From: Alteromonas halophila | GTDB taxonomy: Bacteria; Pseudomonadota; Gammaproteobacteria; Enterobacterales; Alteromonadaceae | Length of the DNA: 64,000 nt | Assembly: GCF_014651815.1 (NCBI RefSeq) | Contig: NZ_BMXP01000001.1 | Location: 213,934 to 277,933, forward strand | Direction: 5' to 3' | Part shown: positions 54,255-63,516 of the stretch, piece after piece | Layout of the letters: each line of letters opens with the position of its first letter | How positions within the stretch are numbered: the first letter of the stretch is position 1 | The notes under the pieces: model-generated | The model's database searches: none | Told to the model about the DNA's origin: nothing | Seen by the model: the letters and a program-made list of their open reading frames with translations, nothing else | Made by a program: the position numbers and the translations under genes

Positions 54255-54802
54255 GGGGCGTCGGTTAGGATGGCGATGGCCTGTTGGTAGTCCAGTTCCT
54301 CGATCGCCGTTTGCAACCGCTGTTTTTCACCGGCGGGCAGTGTCAGTGATGTCAGGTACGTGTCCAACTGAGCGCCAGGGATAAACTCACTGGCATGTAA
54401 TGCGGCCAGAAGTTCACTGTGCGCCGCGGGTTGCTCAGTCGCTGAAGGCGTTGCATCGACAGGGGACGTGAACTGGCTGATTTTCTGCAGCGTACGATCA
54501 AGAATAACGACAAAGCCTGCGTAGTCTTCGGGGAGCGACTGATTCCCCCGAATAGCCAGTTCAACCTGCTTACTGGCATGCTGGAGAGCCGTCAGCCCCA
54601 GATTCGCACTGACCCCTTTTAGCGTATGCAAAAGGGTAAAGGCGCTATCGTAAGCCTGCTGATCCATCATTTCCTGTAACCTATCGTTCAGGTCGCGATA
54701 TTCGTCTGAAAACTTACCCAACAGTGTTATGTAGAGGTCACGGTTTCCGCTAAGCTGGGAAATACCGAAGTCCGTATCGATGAGAGGCGAAGTAGGTTCC
54801 AT
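54251..54802 (-). CDS. Hpt (histidine phosphotransfer) domain protein
   Basis: A 183-residue protein with an N-terminal Hpt domain. The phosphorylatable histidine lies in TLLHTLKGVSANLG (residue about 67). The C-terminal 70 residues are helical and unassigned. It probably relays phosphate between a hybrid histidine kinase and a response regulator encoded elsewhere. The ATG at 54802 follows GGGAG and is preferred to a longer start. It heads the minus-strand trio Hpt, pseudouridine synthase, PanE-like. Confidence 0.82.
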   Translation of the reverse strand: MEPTSPLIDTDFGISQLSGNRDLYITLLGKFSDEYRDLNDRLQEMMDQQAYDSAFTLLHTLKGVSANLGLTALQHASKQVELAIRGNQSLPEDYAGFVVILDRTLQKISQFTSPVDATPSATEQPAAHSELLAALHASEFIPGAQLDTYLTSLTLPAGEKQRLQTAIEELDYQQAIAILTDAP

Positions 54803-55007
54803 GGGGTACTCCCGTTCAAACAGTGCGTAGTCGCAGTGTAATGAGCGTAACACAATACCATTGACTTAAGGAATCTATACGCATGGCACGGGGCCATAAA
54901 CGTTACTGAGCCGAAGTGTAAAAGCTTCACGATAGCGGCGACAACATAGTGGCGAGTCTGGTACCCTCACTCTCCCGATCTGATTCCAACTCTGAATAAG
55001 GATATGC

Positions 55008-57830
55008 ATGCCTGCTACCCTGATCCGATGCTTTATATGCCTGGCTCTGGCGTTTGCTGTCACTGCCTGCGAACAAACGCCTGCGCCTGCTGAGCAAGAA
55101 GCTGCGACCTCGTCGGTTTCGATTGACCACCAAAAGTATACGCTGGACAACGGACTGACGGTTATTCTTCATCAGGATACATCGGACCCGCTGGTGCATG
55201 TAGATGTTACCTATCATGTGGGCTCAGCGCGCGAAGACGTGGGTAAGTCGGGCTTTGCCCACTTTTTTGAGCACATGATGTTTCAGGGCTCAAAGCATGT
55301 GGCGGATGAACAGCACTTTAAGATCATTACCGAGGCTGGCGGTAGCCTGAATGGGTCAACCAACAGCGACCGCACCAATTATTATCAAACCGTGCCAGCC
55401 AATCAGCTCGAAAAAGTGCTGTGGCTGGAGTCAGACAGAATGGGCTTTTTACTGGAAGCCGTGACCCAGGAAAAATTTGAAAGTCAGCGTGACACAGTCA
55501 AAAATGAGCGTGCACAGCGCATGGACAATCAGCCTTACGGGCTGGTGTCAGAGCGAACAGCTGAAGCCCTGTATCCGTCAGGTCACCCCTATTCCTGGTC
55601 AACGATCGGTTACGTAGAAGATTTGGACCGGGTCAGTGTAGATGATTTGAAAGCGTTTTTTGCGCGCTGGTACGGGCCAAACAATGCGGTGCTTACCATT
55701 GGCGGTGATATCGACACTGAACAAACCCGGGCCTGGGTAGAGAAATACTTCGGCAGTATTGCACGCGGCCCTGAGGTGGAAGAGCCCGAGCCGCGGCCGG
55801 TGTCACTTAAACAGGACCGGTATGTCACACTAGAGGACAATATTCACCTGCCGTTGTTACAGATTACCCTTCCCACGGTGTACGCCCGCCATCCTGACGA
55901 GGCGCCCCTTGATGTGTTGGCTGATATTCTGGGCGGCGGCAAAACCTCAATGTTTTACAAGAATCTGGTGAAAAGCGGGCAGGCCGTTCAGGCGGTCGTC
56001 TCGCACCCGTGCCGGGAGCTGGCGTGTGAATTTCAGATGGTAGCGCTGGCCAATCCTGGTCAGGTAAAACAGCTGTCGACGCTTGAAGATGTCATTCAGC
56101 AAACTCTCAAAGAGTTTGAAAAGCGGGGGGTTACCGCTGACGACCTGGCACGCACCAAAGCAGGCATTGAAGCCGGTACCGTATTTGGTCTGCAAAGTGT
56201 TGCCGGTAAAGTATCGACACTGGCAGCCAACGAAACATTTTATGCCACACCGGACCTGGTCAGCGATGATATTCGTCGCTACAACGAGGTTACCGCTGAC
56301 GATGTCATGCGCGTTTATCACCAATACGTCAAAGACGCCGCAGGCGTGGTACTGAGTGTGGTGCCTGAAGGGCAGCGTGAGCTGGCAGCGGCAGCACAGA
56401 ACTTTACGTTACCGGCGCGTGATATTCCTGACTATGGAGCGGCTGAGTATACCGCGAAGCCGGTCAGCGATTCCGTAAACAGACAGTCAGTCCCACAAGC
56501 CGGCCCGGCACCGGTTGTGACTGTGCCAGAGTACTGGCAGAGAACGCTGCCTCAGTCAATTGACATGCTTGGCGTCACCAGTATGGAAACCCCGACCGTG
56601 ACACTGTCGATTAATCTGGAAGGCGGTATGCTGCTGGACCCAGAAGGTAAAGAAGGGACCGCTTATCTGACAGCATTGATGTTAAACGAGTCCACTGCCA
56701 ACTACAGCAACGAGGAAATGGCCAATGCGCTTGCGCAATTAGGCAGCGCAGTGAATGTCAGTGCGGCAGGGCGCTATACGCAGATTTACCTGTCAAGCTT
56801 AAGCAAGCATTTCGATGAAACACTGGCGCTACTGGAAGAAAAACTGCTTCGTCCTGCCTTCCTCGAAGCTGATTTCGCCCGTCTTAAAGCGCGGGTGATG
56901 CAAAGTATTCAGCAACAACAAAAAAGCCCGGGACAACTGGCCAGCCGCGCCCGGGATACCGTGCTGTTTGGCGAACAAAATAGAGTCAGTATGCCTGATG
57001 AGGGCACACTTGCCTCCGTTAGAGCGATCACGCTGGCCGACATTAAAGCGTTTTATAAACGCTACTATTCGCCAGCCAAAGCAAGCGTGGTTGCTGTCAG
57101 TGATCAGTCGCCCAAACGGCTGACCAACGCCTTGTCGTTTTTTGAACAGTGGCAGGGCGAGGACTACACCTTCCCCGAGTTCGCGTCTTTTCCTGCGCAT
57201 GACAAGCGTACCATCACACTGGTCGATAAACCGGGGGCGGTGCAGTCAGCGCTATACGTGGTTAAGCGAGCCATGCCCTACGATGCGACGGGGGATTACT
57301 TTTATGCACGACTTATGAACTTTCCGCTAGGTGGAGGCTTCAATAGCCGTATTAATTTGGATTTACGAGAGAAGAAAGGCATTACCTACGCCGCGAACAG
57401 CAGTTTCATTGGCGGCAAAACGCTGGGCTGGTTTGAAGTAAGTACCGATGTGAAATGGCAGGATACTGCCACCGCGATTTCGGCTATATTTGATGCACTT
57501 GATACCTACCGGGAAAATGGCATGACCCGTAATGAACTTGAGTTTATGAAAAATGCCTTTACCTTAAGCGATGCGCTCGAATACGAGACACCCACCAGTA
57601 AAGCACGTTTTTTACGTCAGCTGATGGCCTATGACTTAGACGATGATTACCGGTCACAACAACTTGAGATTATTCGGACAGTGTCGCGGGATAAACTCAA
57701 CAGAGTGGCCCGTGAGCAATTAACGACAAGTCGTATGCAGGTTATTGTGGTGGGCGATAAAGAGAAAATAATGACACAGCTCTCTTCACTGGATATACCG
57801 ATTGTTGAGCGCAAACTGGTGGCTGACTAA
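55008..57830 (+). CDS. M16 family zinc metalloprotease, lipoprotein
   Basis: A 940-residue pitrilysin-family protease with two homologous halves. The first has the inverted zinc motif HFFEHMMF (HxxEH). The second half lacks it and is the usual inactive, structural partner. The N-terminus is a signal peptide with the lipobox AVTAC, so the enzyme is probably lipid-anchored in the periplasm. Substrates are likely to be peptides. AAGGA precedes the ATG. It has no clear operon partner and is followed by a dispersed-repeat copy. Confidence 0.9.
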   Translation: MPATLIRCFICLALAFAVTACEQTPAPAEQEAATSSVSIDHQKYTLDNGLTVILHQDTSDPLVHVDVTYHVGSAREDVGKSGFAHFFEHMMFQGSKHVADEQHFKIITEAGGSLNGSTNSDRTNYYQTVPANQLEKVLWLESDRMGFLLEAVTQEKFESQRDTVKNERAQRMDNQPYGLVSERTAEALYPSGHPYSWSTIGYVEDLDRVSVDDLKAFFARWYGPNNAVLTIGGDIDTEQTRAWVEKYFGSIARGPEVEEPEPRPVSLKQDRYVTLEDNIHLPLLQITLPTVYARHPDEAPLDVLADILGGGKTSMFYKNLVKSGQAVQAVVSHPCRELACEFQMVALANPGQVKQLSTLEDVIQQTLKEFEKRGVTADDLARTKAGIEAGTVFGLQSVAGKVSTLAANETFYATPDLVSDDIRRYNEVTADDVMRVYHQYVKDAAGVVLSVVPEGQRELAAAAQNFTLPARDIPDYGAAEYTAKPVSDSVNRQSVPQAGPAPVVTVPEYWQRTLPQSIDMLGVTSMETPTVTLSINLEGGMLLDPEGKEGTAYLTALMLNESTANYSNEEMANALAQLGSAVNVSAAGRYTQIYLSSLSKHFDETLALLEEKLLRPAFLEADFARLKARVMQSIQQQQKSPGQLASRARDTVLFGEQNRVSMPDEGTLASVRAITLADIKAFYKRYYSPAKASVVAVSDQSPKRLTNALSFFEQWQGEDYTFPEFASFPAHDKRTITLVDKPGAVQSALYVVKRAMPYDATGDYFYARLMNFPLGGGFNSRINLDLREKKGITYAANSSFIGGKTLGWFEVSTDVKWQDTATAISAIFDALDTYRENGMTRNELEFMKNAFTLSDALEYETPTSKARFLRQLMAYDLDDDYRSQQLEIIRTVSRDKLNRVAREQLTTSRMQVIVVGDKEKIMTQLSSLDIPIVERKLVAD

Positions 57831-57861
57831 TGTCTGCGAAGCTGGCCTCGCTGAAACAAAG

Positions 57862-57900
57862 GCAGGGGCTGGCTGAGTGAGCATAGACTTTTTTACATCC
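57862..57900 (-). repeat. Dispersed repeat, divergent copy 6
   Basis: On the minus strand this reads CTAAGGAGGATG, a short A-rich stretch, then AGTCTATGCTCACTCAGCC, a diverged version of the family end that keeps AAGTCTAT and CACTCAG. It sits about 30-70 bp after the M16 protease gene. Confidence 0.6.
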
Positions 57901-58018
57901 TCCTTAGTACACTGTTACGCGCAAGACAAAGCGGACGAAGATGCGTGAAGGCTAGCGGTTTTAATATAATGCCTGGTGCCCCACACAAAGGTGACCAGCA
58001 CACTCTTGGAAATCAACA

Positions 58019-59620
58019 TTGACGGCGAATCAGAAAAGTTTTGAAGAACGGGTAAGTGCCCTGAAATCATCCGGTTTTAACGCGACCCTGACAGGCATAA
58101 AGCGCGGTATAGAGCGCGAAGCATTGCGTATTAATACAGACGGGACACTGGCAGCCACGCCGCACCCGAAGGCGCTGGGCTCAGCGCTTACCCACGACTC
58201 TATTACCACCGATTTTTCCGAGTCGTTGCTGGAATTTATTACGCCCCCGGAAACACGTACAACGACCACCATGGAACAGCTTTACGATATTCACAAATAT
58301 GTGCATGACAACATAGGTGATGAGTGGCTGTGGCCGATGAGTATGCCGTGTTTTATCGACGATGAAAATGACATTCCACTGGCCTACTTCGGCGAGTCGA
58401 ATGTCGGCAAAATGAAACGGATCTACCGCTCTGGCCTGAAAAATCGTTATGGCAGTATGATGCAGGCGATATCTGGTGTGCATTACAACTTTTCCTTACC
58501 TGAGGCGTTCTGGCAGCAATGGGCGCAGATGCATGGCAAACCCTATTCACCGGAGCAGGTGTCGGCAGATTACTTTGCGCTTATCCGCAATTACCGTCGG
58601 CTTTGCTGGCTTATACCCTATTTGTACGGTGCTTCGCCCTCGCTGTGTGGCTCGTTTTTAAAAAATAAGACGCACAATATGGATTTTTCCGTCACCGGCA
58701 AGGGGACTTACTATCTTCCGTATGCGACGTCGTTGCGCATGAGTGACCTAGGTTATACCAGTTCAGAACAGTCATCGCTTAAAATCTGCTACAACACACT
58801 GGATAATTATGTCCGCCTGTTGCGAGGTGCCATGCAGACGCCATCAGACAGGTTCAGTCAGTTTGCGGCCGGAGAGGGCGGACACTATCAGCAGCTCAGC
58901 AAGAATGTTCTGCAAATTGAAAATGAGTTGTACTCGCCCATCCGCCCCAAGCAACCTACGGAGTCGATGGAAAAGCCGACCGATGCTCTGGTTAAGCGGG
59001 GCGTAAGCTATATCGAAGTGAGGGCGCTGGATGTTGATCCTTATTCACCCATTGGCGTGAGTGAAACGCAGAGCCATTTTCTTGATGTCTTTTTGTTGTC
59101 CTGTCTGCTGATGCCCAGCAAGGAGTTGGATGAAACACAGATAGCCGAGGCCAATGACAACATGCGTACCATGGTGCTCGAGGGCAGAAAACCCGATGTG
59201 ACACTGCAGCGTGACGGGCAGCATGTTGCGTTTCGTGACTGGACCGCCACCTTGTTTGAGCAGTTCAGGCAGGTTGCCAGCGTGCTGGATGAAGCCCACG
59301 GCGATCAGCATTATCAGGACGCTGTAAGCAGCGAATGGCAAAAAGTGAACGACCCGGAGATGACGCCTTCAGGAAAAATTCTACAGACCCTTCTCAGTGA
59401 GAACAAAGATAATGGCACGCTGGGAATGGAACTGGCCGCGGAATACCGTGATGTCTTTGACCGTTGGCACTACAAGCACCAGGATGCGGCGGTGTTTGCA
59501 CAGGCAGCACAAACTTCACTGGACGCGCAAAAAGCGCTGGATGCTGAAGAACAGGAAGACTTTGACAAGTTTATCAAAGATTACTTCACCAAACCGCCGG
59601 CAAAAAAAATGCCTGACTAA
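58019..59620 (+). CDS. gshA: Glutamate-cysteine ligase
   Basis: It catalyses the first step of glutathione synthesis. The 533-residue protein matches the proteobacterial GshA type: GIKRGIEREALRINTDG, HDSITTDFSESLLEFITP, and GVHYNFSLPEAFW. The start is TTG at 58019, with GGA 8 nt upstream; E. coli gshA also starts with TTG. No in-frame ATG occurs before conserved sequence, so the rare start is well supported. Glutathione is also the cofactor for maiA in this window. Confidence 0.95.
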   Translation: MTANQKSFEERVSALKSSGFNATLTGIKRGIEREALRINTDGTLAATPHPKALGSALTHDSITTDFSESLLEFITPPETRTTTTMEQLYDIHKYVHDNIGDEWLWPMSMPCFIDDENDIPLAYFGESNVGKMKRIYRSGLKNRYGSMMQAISGVHYNFSLPEAFWQQWAQMHGKPYSPEQVSADYFALIRNYRRLCWLIPYLYGASPSLCGSFLKNKTHNMDFSVTGKGTYYLPYATSLRMSDLGYTSSEQSSLKICYNTLDNYVRLLRGAMQTPSDRFSQFAAGEGGHYQQLSKNVLQIENELYSPIRPKQPTESMEKPTDALVKRGVSYIEVRALDVDPYSPIGVSETQSHFLDVFLLSCLLMPSKELDETQIAEANDNMRTMVLEGRKPDVTLQRDGQHVAFRDWTATLFEQFRQVASVLDEAHGDQHYQDAVSSEWQKVNDPEMTPSGKILQTLLSENKDNGTLGMELAAEYRDVFDRWHYKHQDAAVFAQAAQTSLDAQKALDAEEQEDFDKFIKDYFTKPPAKKMPD

Positions 59621-59683
59621 CAAGCCAGGCATTAAGGTTCCAGGGAAACACACACATTACTAGAACACTTTGTTGGACACGTG

Positions 59684-60322
59684 ATGACGGAAAAGTTCAA
59701 AAAATTAACACTTTTTTTATCCGGATTTATCGCAATGTTACCGCTCATTATGGTGGGGTGTGCCACAACACCACCAAAAGATATCAGCAACCTCTGTAAT
59801 ATTTTTTACGAGAAAGATGACTGGTATGAAGCGGCAGCGGATGCCCGCGACAAATGGGGAGTCCCAATTCATGTGCCAATGGCCATGATGTATCAGGAAA
59901 GTTCATTCAGGCACGATGCGCTGCCGCCGAAAGACTATGTGTTTTTTGGTCTCATTCCCTGGGGCAGAGTGAGTTCTGCTTATGGCTACTCACAGGCGAA
60001 AACGCCAACCTGGGCCGATTACATCAGAGAAACCGGCAACAGCGGTGCAGACCGGGACGACTTTGATGATGCGATTGATTTTATGGGCTGGTTTATTTAC
60101 AAAACCTATACCATCAATGGCGTATCGAAGTGGGATGCCTATGCACAGTACCTAAATTATCACGAGGGCTGGGGCGGATATAAACGTCGCAGTTACAACC
60201 GCAAACCCTGGCTGAAAAAAGTGGCTGTGAAAGTTAAAGCGCGCTCGCTGCGTTATGCAACCCAGCTTAAAACCTGTGAAGAGGATCTCAAGGAAGGCTG
60301 GTTCTGGGGGCTGTTTGGCTAA
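59684..60322 (+). CDS. Lytic-transglycosylase-like lipoprotein
   Basis: A 212-residue exported lipoprotein with lipobox IMVGC (Cys about residue 26). A lysozyme-like SLT domain follows, with the catalytic-type Glu in MMYQESSFRHDA, the later GYSQAKTPTW, and YLNYHEGWGGY near the end. It probably cuts peptidoglycan or binds it; the exact EmtA or Slt subgroup cannot be told. The ATG at 59684 follows a GTG at 59681. Confidence 0.82.
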   Translation: MTEKFKKLTLFLSGFIAMLPLIMVGCATTPPKDISNLCNIFYEKDDWYEAAADARDKWGVPIHVPMAMMYQESSFRHDALPPKDYVFFGLIPWGRVSSAYGYSQAKTPTWADYIRETGNSGADRDDFDDAIDFMGWFIYKTYTINGVSKWDAYAQYLNYHEGWGGYKRRSYNRKPWLKKVAVKVKARSLRYATQLKTCEEDLKEGWFWGLFG

Positions 60323-60348
60323 GATAAACGTGTTTGCAAGTTCCATAG

Positions 60349-60383
60349 CAAAAAAACGTGCGGGCAGACAATGCTGCCCGCAC
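60349..60383 (-). terminator. Minus-strand rho-independent terminator
   Basis: A perfect 10-bp stem GTGCGGGCAG/CTGCCCGCAC with a 6-nt loop is followed on the minus strand by seven T residues (seven A residues at 60350-60356). Nearest minus-strand gene upstream is smrB, ending at 60774; the hairpin may also slow plus-strand transcripts from the lipoprotein gene. Confidence 0.7.
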
Positions 60384-60441
60384 CTGACGTTAAGCCAAGA
60401 CCGTTTTTTACCCAACGTCAAACAGGCAGCTTCAGATTAAT

Positions 60442-60460
60442 GCTAATGAGAATGATTTGC
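60442..60460. promoter_or_regulatory. Fur-box-like site
   Basis: GCTAATGAGAATGATTTGC agrees with the 19-bp Fur box at about 14 positions, including the AATGA and AAT cores. Confidence 0.5.
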
Positions 60461-60490
60461 AATAGCTTTTTTGCGTTGGGTCATTATTTT

Positions 60491-60504
60491 TTGATCTGGA
60501 TCAG
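60491..60504. promoter_or_regulatory. FNR-box-like site 1
   Basis: TTGATCTGGATCAG matches TTGAT-N4-ATCAA at nine of ten fixed positions. Confidence 0.55.
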
Positions 60505-60551
60505 CAAGTAACTGCAATCCCGGGGGCCAGCCTCACTGACCCCTATGTTCT

Positions 60552-60565
60552 TTGATGTAGATCAC
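60552..60565. promoter_or_regulatory. FNR-box-like site 2
   Basis: TTGATGTAGATCAC matches TTGAT-N4-ATCAA at nine of ten fixed positions and resembles a CRP site at its right end. It lies about 62 bp before the small gene, a usual place for FNR or CRP activation. Confidence 0.5.
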
Positions 60566-60626
60566 AATTTCTCAGCGGATGCTGACGCATACTTCTCCTG
60601 CAGCAAATAAGGACAGGAGAAATATC

Positions 60627-60752
60627 ATGTTAACCACTATGTTTGCCGATCCCGTCGTATGGGGTTCACTGCTTGGTATTTTCATCATCGTTGTGATGAT
60701 GGGGTACTACACCTATTTATTTATGCATAACAGCGCAGACGAAGACAAATAA
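60627..60752 (+). CDS. Small membrane protein, DUF3149-like
   Basis: A 41-residue protein: a short N-terminal segment with DPVVWGSL, one membrane helix (about residues 14-32) and a charged tail ending SADEDK. The pattern fits the DUF3149 family of tiny membrane proteins. It is too short to be called by most ORF tracks, but a strong AGGAG lies 7-9 nt before the ATG. Fur-like and FNR-like sites upstream suggest iron- and oxygen-linked control. Its function is unknown. Confidence 0.75.
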   Translation: MLTTMFADPVVWGSLLGIFIIVVMMGYYTYLFMHNSADEDK

Positions 60753-60773
60753 TAGCCGGCCAAATGGCGGCTG

Positions 60774-61361
60774 CTACTTTGGCGTCTCGGTATCCAGCAA
60801 CACCAGCAGCGCGGCCTTACCACCGTATTCTTTTGGCGCCTGGTGAAATGCACGGACATTGGGGTGCTGCACCAGGTAATGGGGCAGGGCTTGTCTTAAC
60901 ACGCCCTGGCCGAAGCCGTGCATTACGGACACGCAGTCAATCATTTGTTTTTGTGCGCCGTGGATAAGGGCCGTGAGTTCCTGTTTGGCAGACTCCCGGG
61001 TTAAGCCATGCAGGTCGAGCATCAGCTCAGGATAATAGTCTCCCCGACGCAGACGTTTTAGTGAGTGCGCTGGCTCATCCTGTCGGCAGTAGCGGACGGG
61101 CCCCTCAGAGGGCAGAGTCGTCTGATACATATCAGAAAACGTAAAGCTGGCCTGCTGCTGACGAGCATCCTGGATGTGCTGTGAAACTTGAGTAGCGTTG
61201 CGCTGCTTGTCTTTTAAGCGCTGTCGCGCAGTGACATTGATCTTGTCCTGTTTCAGCGGCGTTACCCCTGCCATCGCGTCACGAAACTCATCCTCTTTCG
61301 AGTCTTCGACACGTGGCGTCTGGCGTTTGGCATTTTTTAGTTCGTCGTAGAAATTACTCAT
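60774..61361 (-). CDS. smrB: Smr-domain endonuclease SmrB
   Basis: SmrB cuts mRNA at collided ribosomes in E. coli. The 195-residue product has a charged N-terminal region and a C-terminal Smr domain with LDLHGLTRESAKQEL and the HGFGQGVLR motif. Length and gene order (divergent from prmB-aroC) match E. coli smrB (yfcN), 183 aa. It ends 20 nt from the small DUF3149-like gene, convergently. Confidence 0.92.
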   Translation of the reverse strand: MSNFYDELKNAKRQTPRVEDSKEDEFRDAMAGVTPLKQDKINVTARQRLKDKQRNATQVSQHIQDARQQQASFTFSDMYQTTLPSEGPVRYCRQDEPAHSLKRLRRGDYYPELMLDLHGLTRESAKQELTALIHGAQKQMIDCVSVMHGFGQGVLRQALPHYLVQHPNVRAFHQAPKEYGGKAALLVLLDTETPK

Positions 61362-61449
61362 CCCGATCTGTCAGTAAATTAACCATGGGCGCAGCCTGTA
61401 ACTTTGGGTATGATATCAGTTTTACATCAGCCAATGTACCTGAAGGCAT

Positions 61450-62388
61450 ATGACTGACAAATTTTATCTGCAGGAAGCAATTGATGACCTGCACAGCGTG
61501 CTGGACCTGACTCGATGGGCAGCCAGCCGTTTTAGCGATGCGGCGCTTTATTTTGGTCACGGTACTGACAATGCGTGGGATGAAGCGATCAGCTTAGTCC
61601 TGCAGGCGCTGCATTTACCTCATGACGCACTGACACTGACCGGCGAAGGGTTGTTCAATGCCCGACTGACACATTCAGAGCGCGAGAAAATCGCGGAACT
61701 GGTACTGAAACGGGTGCAGACGCGGTTGCCGCTTCCCTATATTACCAATCAGGCGTGGTTCTGTGGGTTGCCGTTCTTTGTGGATGAGCGTGTTCTGATA
61801 CCACGCTCCCCGTTTGCGGAGCTCATTGAGCGACGGTTTGCGCCTTATATTGATACTGCTCCTGCCCATATTCTTGATATGTGTACTGGCGGTGGCTGTA
61901 TCGCCATTGCGCTGGCCCATGCGTTTGAGGACGCTGAAGTCGACGCGGTGGATATCAGCAGTGACGCACTGGAAGTGGCTGAACTCAATATTCAGGAGCA
62001 CGGCCTGAGTCATCGCGTGTACCCTATTGAGTCAGATTTATATTCGGGTCTGGCCGGCCAGCAGTACCAGTTAATTGTATCCAATCCGCCCTATGTCGAT
62101 GCCGAAGATATGGCAGATCTGCCGGATGAATACCACCATGAGCCTGCGCTGGCCCTGGCTGCAGGCGAAGACGGTCTGGATTTGGTGGATAAGATTTTAC
62201 GTCAGGCGCCCGCGTATCTTAGCGATGATGGCTGGCTGTTTGTCGAAGTCGGCAACAGTGAAGTGCATATGCACCAGCGCTATGCGGGCCTTGAACTTGA
62301 CTGGCTGGAATTCCAAATGGGTGGTCAGGGCATTTTTGTTGTGTCTAAATCGGCACTGGTTTCTTATTTTTCGACAGCTAACGAGTAG
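61450..62388 (+). CDS. prmB: Ribosomal protein uL3 N5-glutamine methyltransferase
   Basis: PrmB methylates a glutamine of ribosomal protein uL3 using SAM. The 312-residue protein has an N-terminal helical domain and a Rossmann methyltransferase domain with motif [13 protein letters not shown] and the NPPYVD catalytic motif. It lies 6 nt before aroC, as in E. coli. Confidence 0.95.
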   Translation: MTDKFYLQEAIDDLHSVLDLTRWAASRFSDAALYFGHGTDNAWDEAISLVLQALHLPHDALTLTGEGLFNARLTHSEREKIAELVLKRVQTRLPLPYITNQAWFCGLPFFVDERVLIPRSPFAELIERRFAPYIDTAPAHILDMCTGGGCIAIALAHAFEDAEVDAVDISSDALEVAELNIQEHGLSHRVYPIESDLYSGLAGQQYQLIVSNPPYVDAEDMADLPDEYHHEPALALAAGEDGLDLVDKILRQAPAYLSDDGWLFVEVGNSEVHMHQRYAGLELDWLEFQMGGQGIFVVSKSALVSYFSTANE

Positions 62389-62393
62389 GTATT

Positions 62394-63491
62394 ATGCCGG
62401 GAAACAGTTTTGGAAAAGCATTTACGATCACCACCTTTGGAGAGAGTCATGGGCTTGCCATAGGTGGCGTAATTGATGGGTGTCCACCAGGACTGCCGTT
62501 GTCAGAGGCTGATCTTCAGGGCGACCTTGATCGCCGCAAACCCGGTACTTCAAGGTATACCACGGCGCGCCGCGAAGACGATGAAGTGCAGATCTTATCC
62601 GGCGTGTTTGAGGGTAAAACCACTGGCACCAGTATTGGTCTGCTGATAAAAAATAAAGATCAGCGCAGCAAAGATTACGGCAACATTGCCGATCGCTTTC
62701 GTCCCGGGCATGCAGACTATACCTATCAGCAAAAATACGGGCTGCGCGATTACCGGGGCGGCGGGCGCTCATCCGCACGGGAAACGGCTATTCGTGTCGC
62801 TGCAGGTGGCGTGGCGAAGAAATACCTGAAAACCATGCTGGGTATCGAGATCAGAGGCTACCTGTCTCAGTTAGGGCCGGTTGTCATTGAGCAGGTTGAT
62901 CATGGTGTGACCAATACTAACCCGTTTTTCTGCCCGGACGCCTCTAAACTGGAGGCGCTGGATGAATACATGCGTGCGCTTAAAAAGTCAGGCGACAGTA
63001 TTGGTGCCAAAGTATCTGTGACGGCGTCAAATGTTCCTGTCGGACTGGGTGAGCCTGTCTTTGATCGGCTTGATGCCGATATTGCCCATGCCATGATGGG
63101 GATCAATGCGGTCAAAGGGGTGGAAATTGGCGATGGCTTCGATGTTGTCACGCAGCGCGGCAGTGAGCATCGTGATGAACTTACCCCGGACGGTTTTGCC
63201 AGTAATCATGCCGGCGGCGTGTTAGGCGGTATTTCCAGTGGTCAGGATATCAATGTCCACATGGCGCTCAAACCGACATCCAGCATCTCGGTACCGGGCA
63301 ACACCATTAATGTCGACGGCGAGGCCACCGATATCGTGACCAAAGGCCGGCACGACCCCTGTGTCGGGATCCGCGCAGTACCCATCGCTGAAGCCATGCT
63401 GGCGCTGGTACTGATGGATCACGTTATCCGTCATCGTGGTCAGAACGCCGGCGTTGGCAGCAGCACGCCGGATATTGCCCGCCAGTCCTGA
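62394..63491 (+). CDS. aroC: Chorismate synthase
   Basis: The last enzyme of the shikimate pathway makes chorismate from EPSP with reduced FMN. The 365-residue protein has the signatures [14 protein letters not shown] near the N-terminus, [14 protein letters not shown] in the middle and [17 protein letters not shown] near the C-terminus. Length equals that of enteric AroC (about 361). It is co-transcribed with prmB. Confidence 0.97.
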   Translation: MPGNSFGKAFTITTFGESHGLAIGGVIDGCPPGLPLSEADLQGDLDRRKPGTSRYTTARREDDEVQILSGVFEGKTTGTSIGLLIKNKDQRSKDYGNIADRFRPGHADYTYQQKYGLRDYRGGGRSSARETAIRVAAGGVAKKYLKTMLGIEIRGYLSQLGPVVIEQVDHGVTNTNPFFCPDASKLEALDEYMRALKKSGDSIGAKVSVTASNVPVGLGEPVFDRLDADIAHAMMGINAVKGVEIGDGFDVVTQRGSEHRDELTPDGFASNHAGGVLGGISSGQDINVHMALKPTSSISVPGNTINVDGEATDIVTKGRHDPCVGIRAVPIAEAMLALVLMDHVIRHRGQNAGVGSSTPDIARQS

Positions 63492-63516
63492 ACCTTTTAC
63501 TTGTGAGCAGCGCCGT

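Larger units (their letters stand above)
60323..60626. other. Regulatory intergenic region before the small DUF3149-like gene
   Basis: About 300 bp with no gene. It contains a terminator-like hairpin for the minus strand, a Fur-box-like sequence and two FNR-box-like sequences, each listed separately, and a strong AGGACAGGAG ribosome binding site for the gene at 60627. Confidence 0.6.

Noticed and set aside
54860-54885. TTAAGGAATCTATACGC as another copy of the dispersed repeat
   Set aside because: Only TTAAGGAA matches; the ATGCG core is missing, so this is likely chance.
60350-60383. Hairpin as the terminator of the plus-strand lipoprotein gene
   Set aside because: The T-run lies only on the minus strand, so efficient termination is expected there, not on the plus strand.
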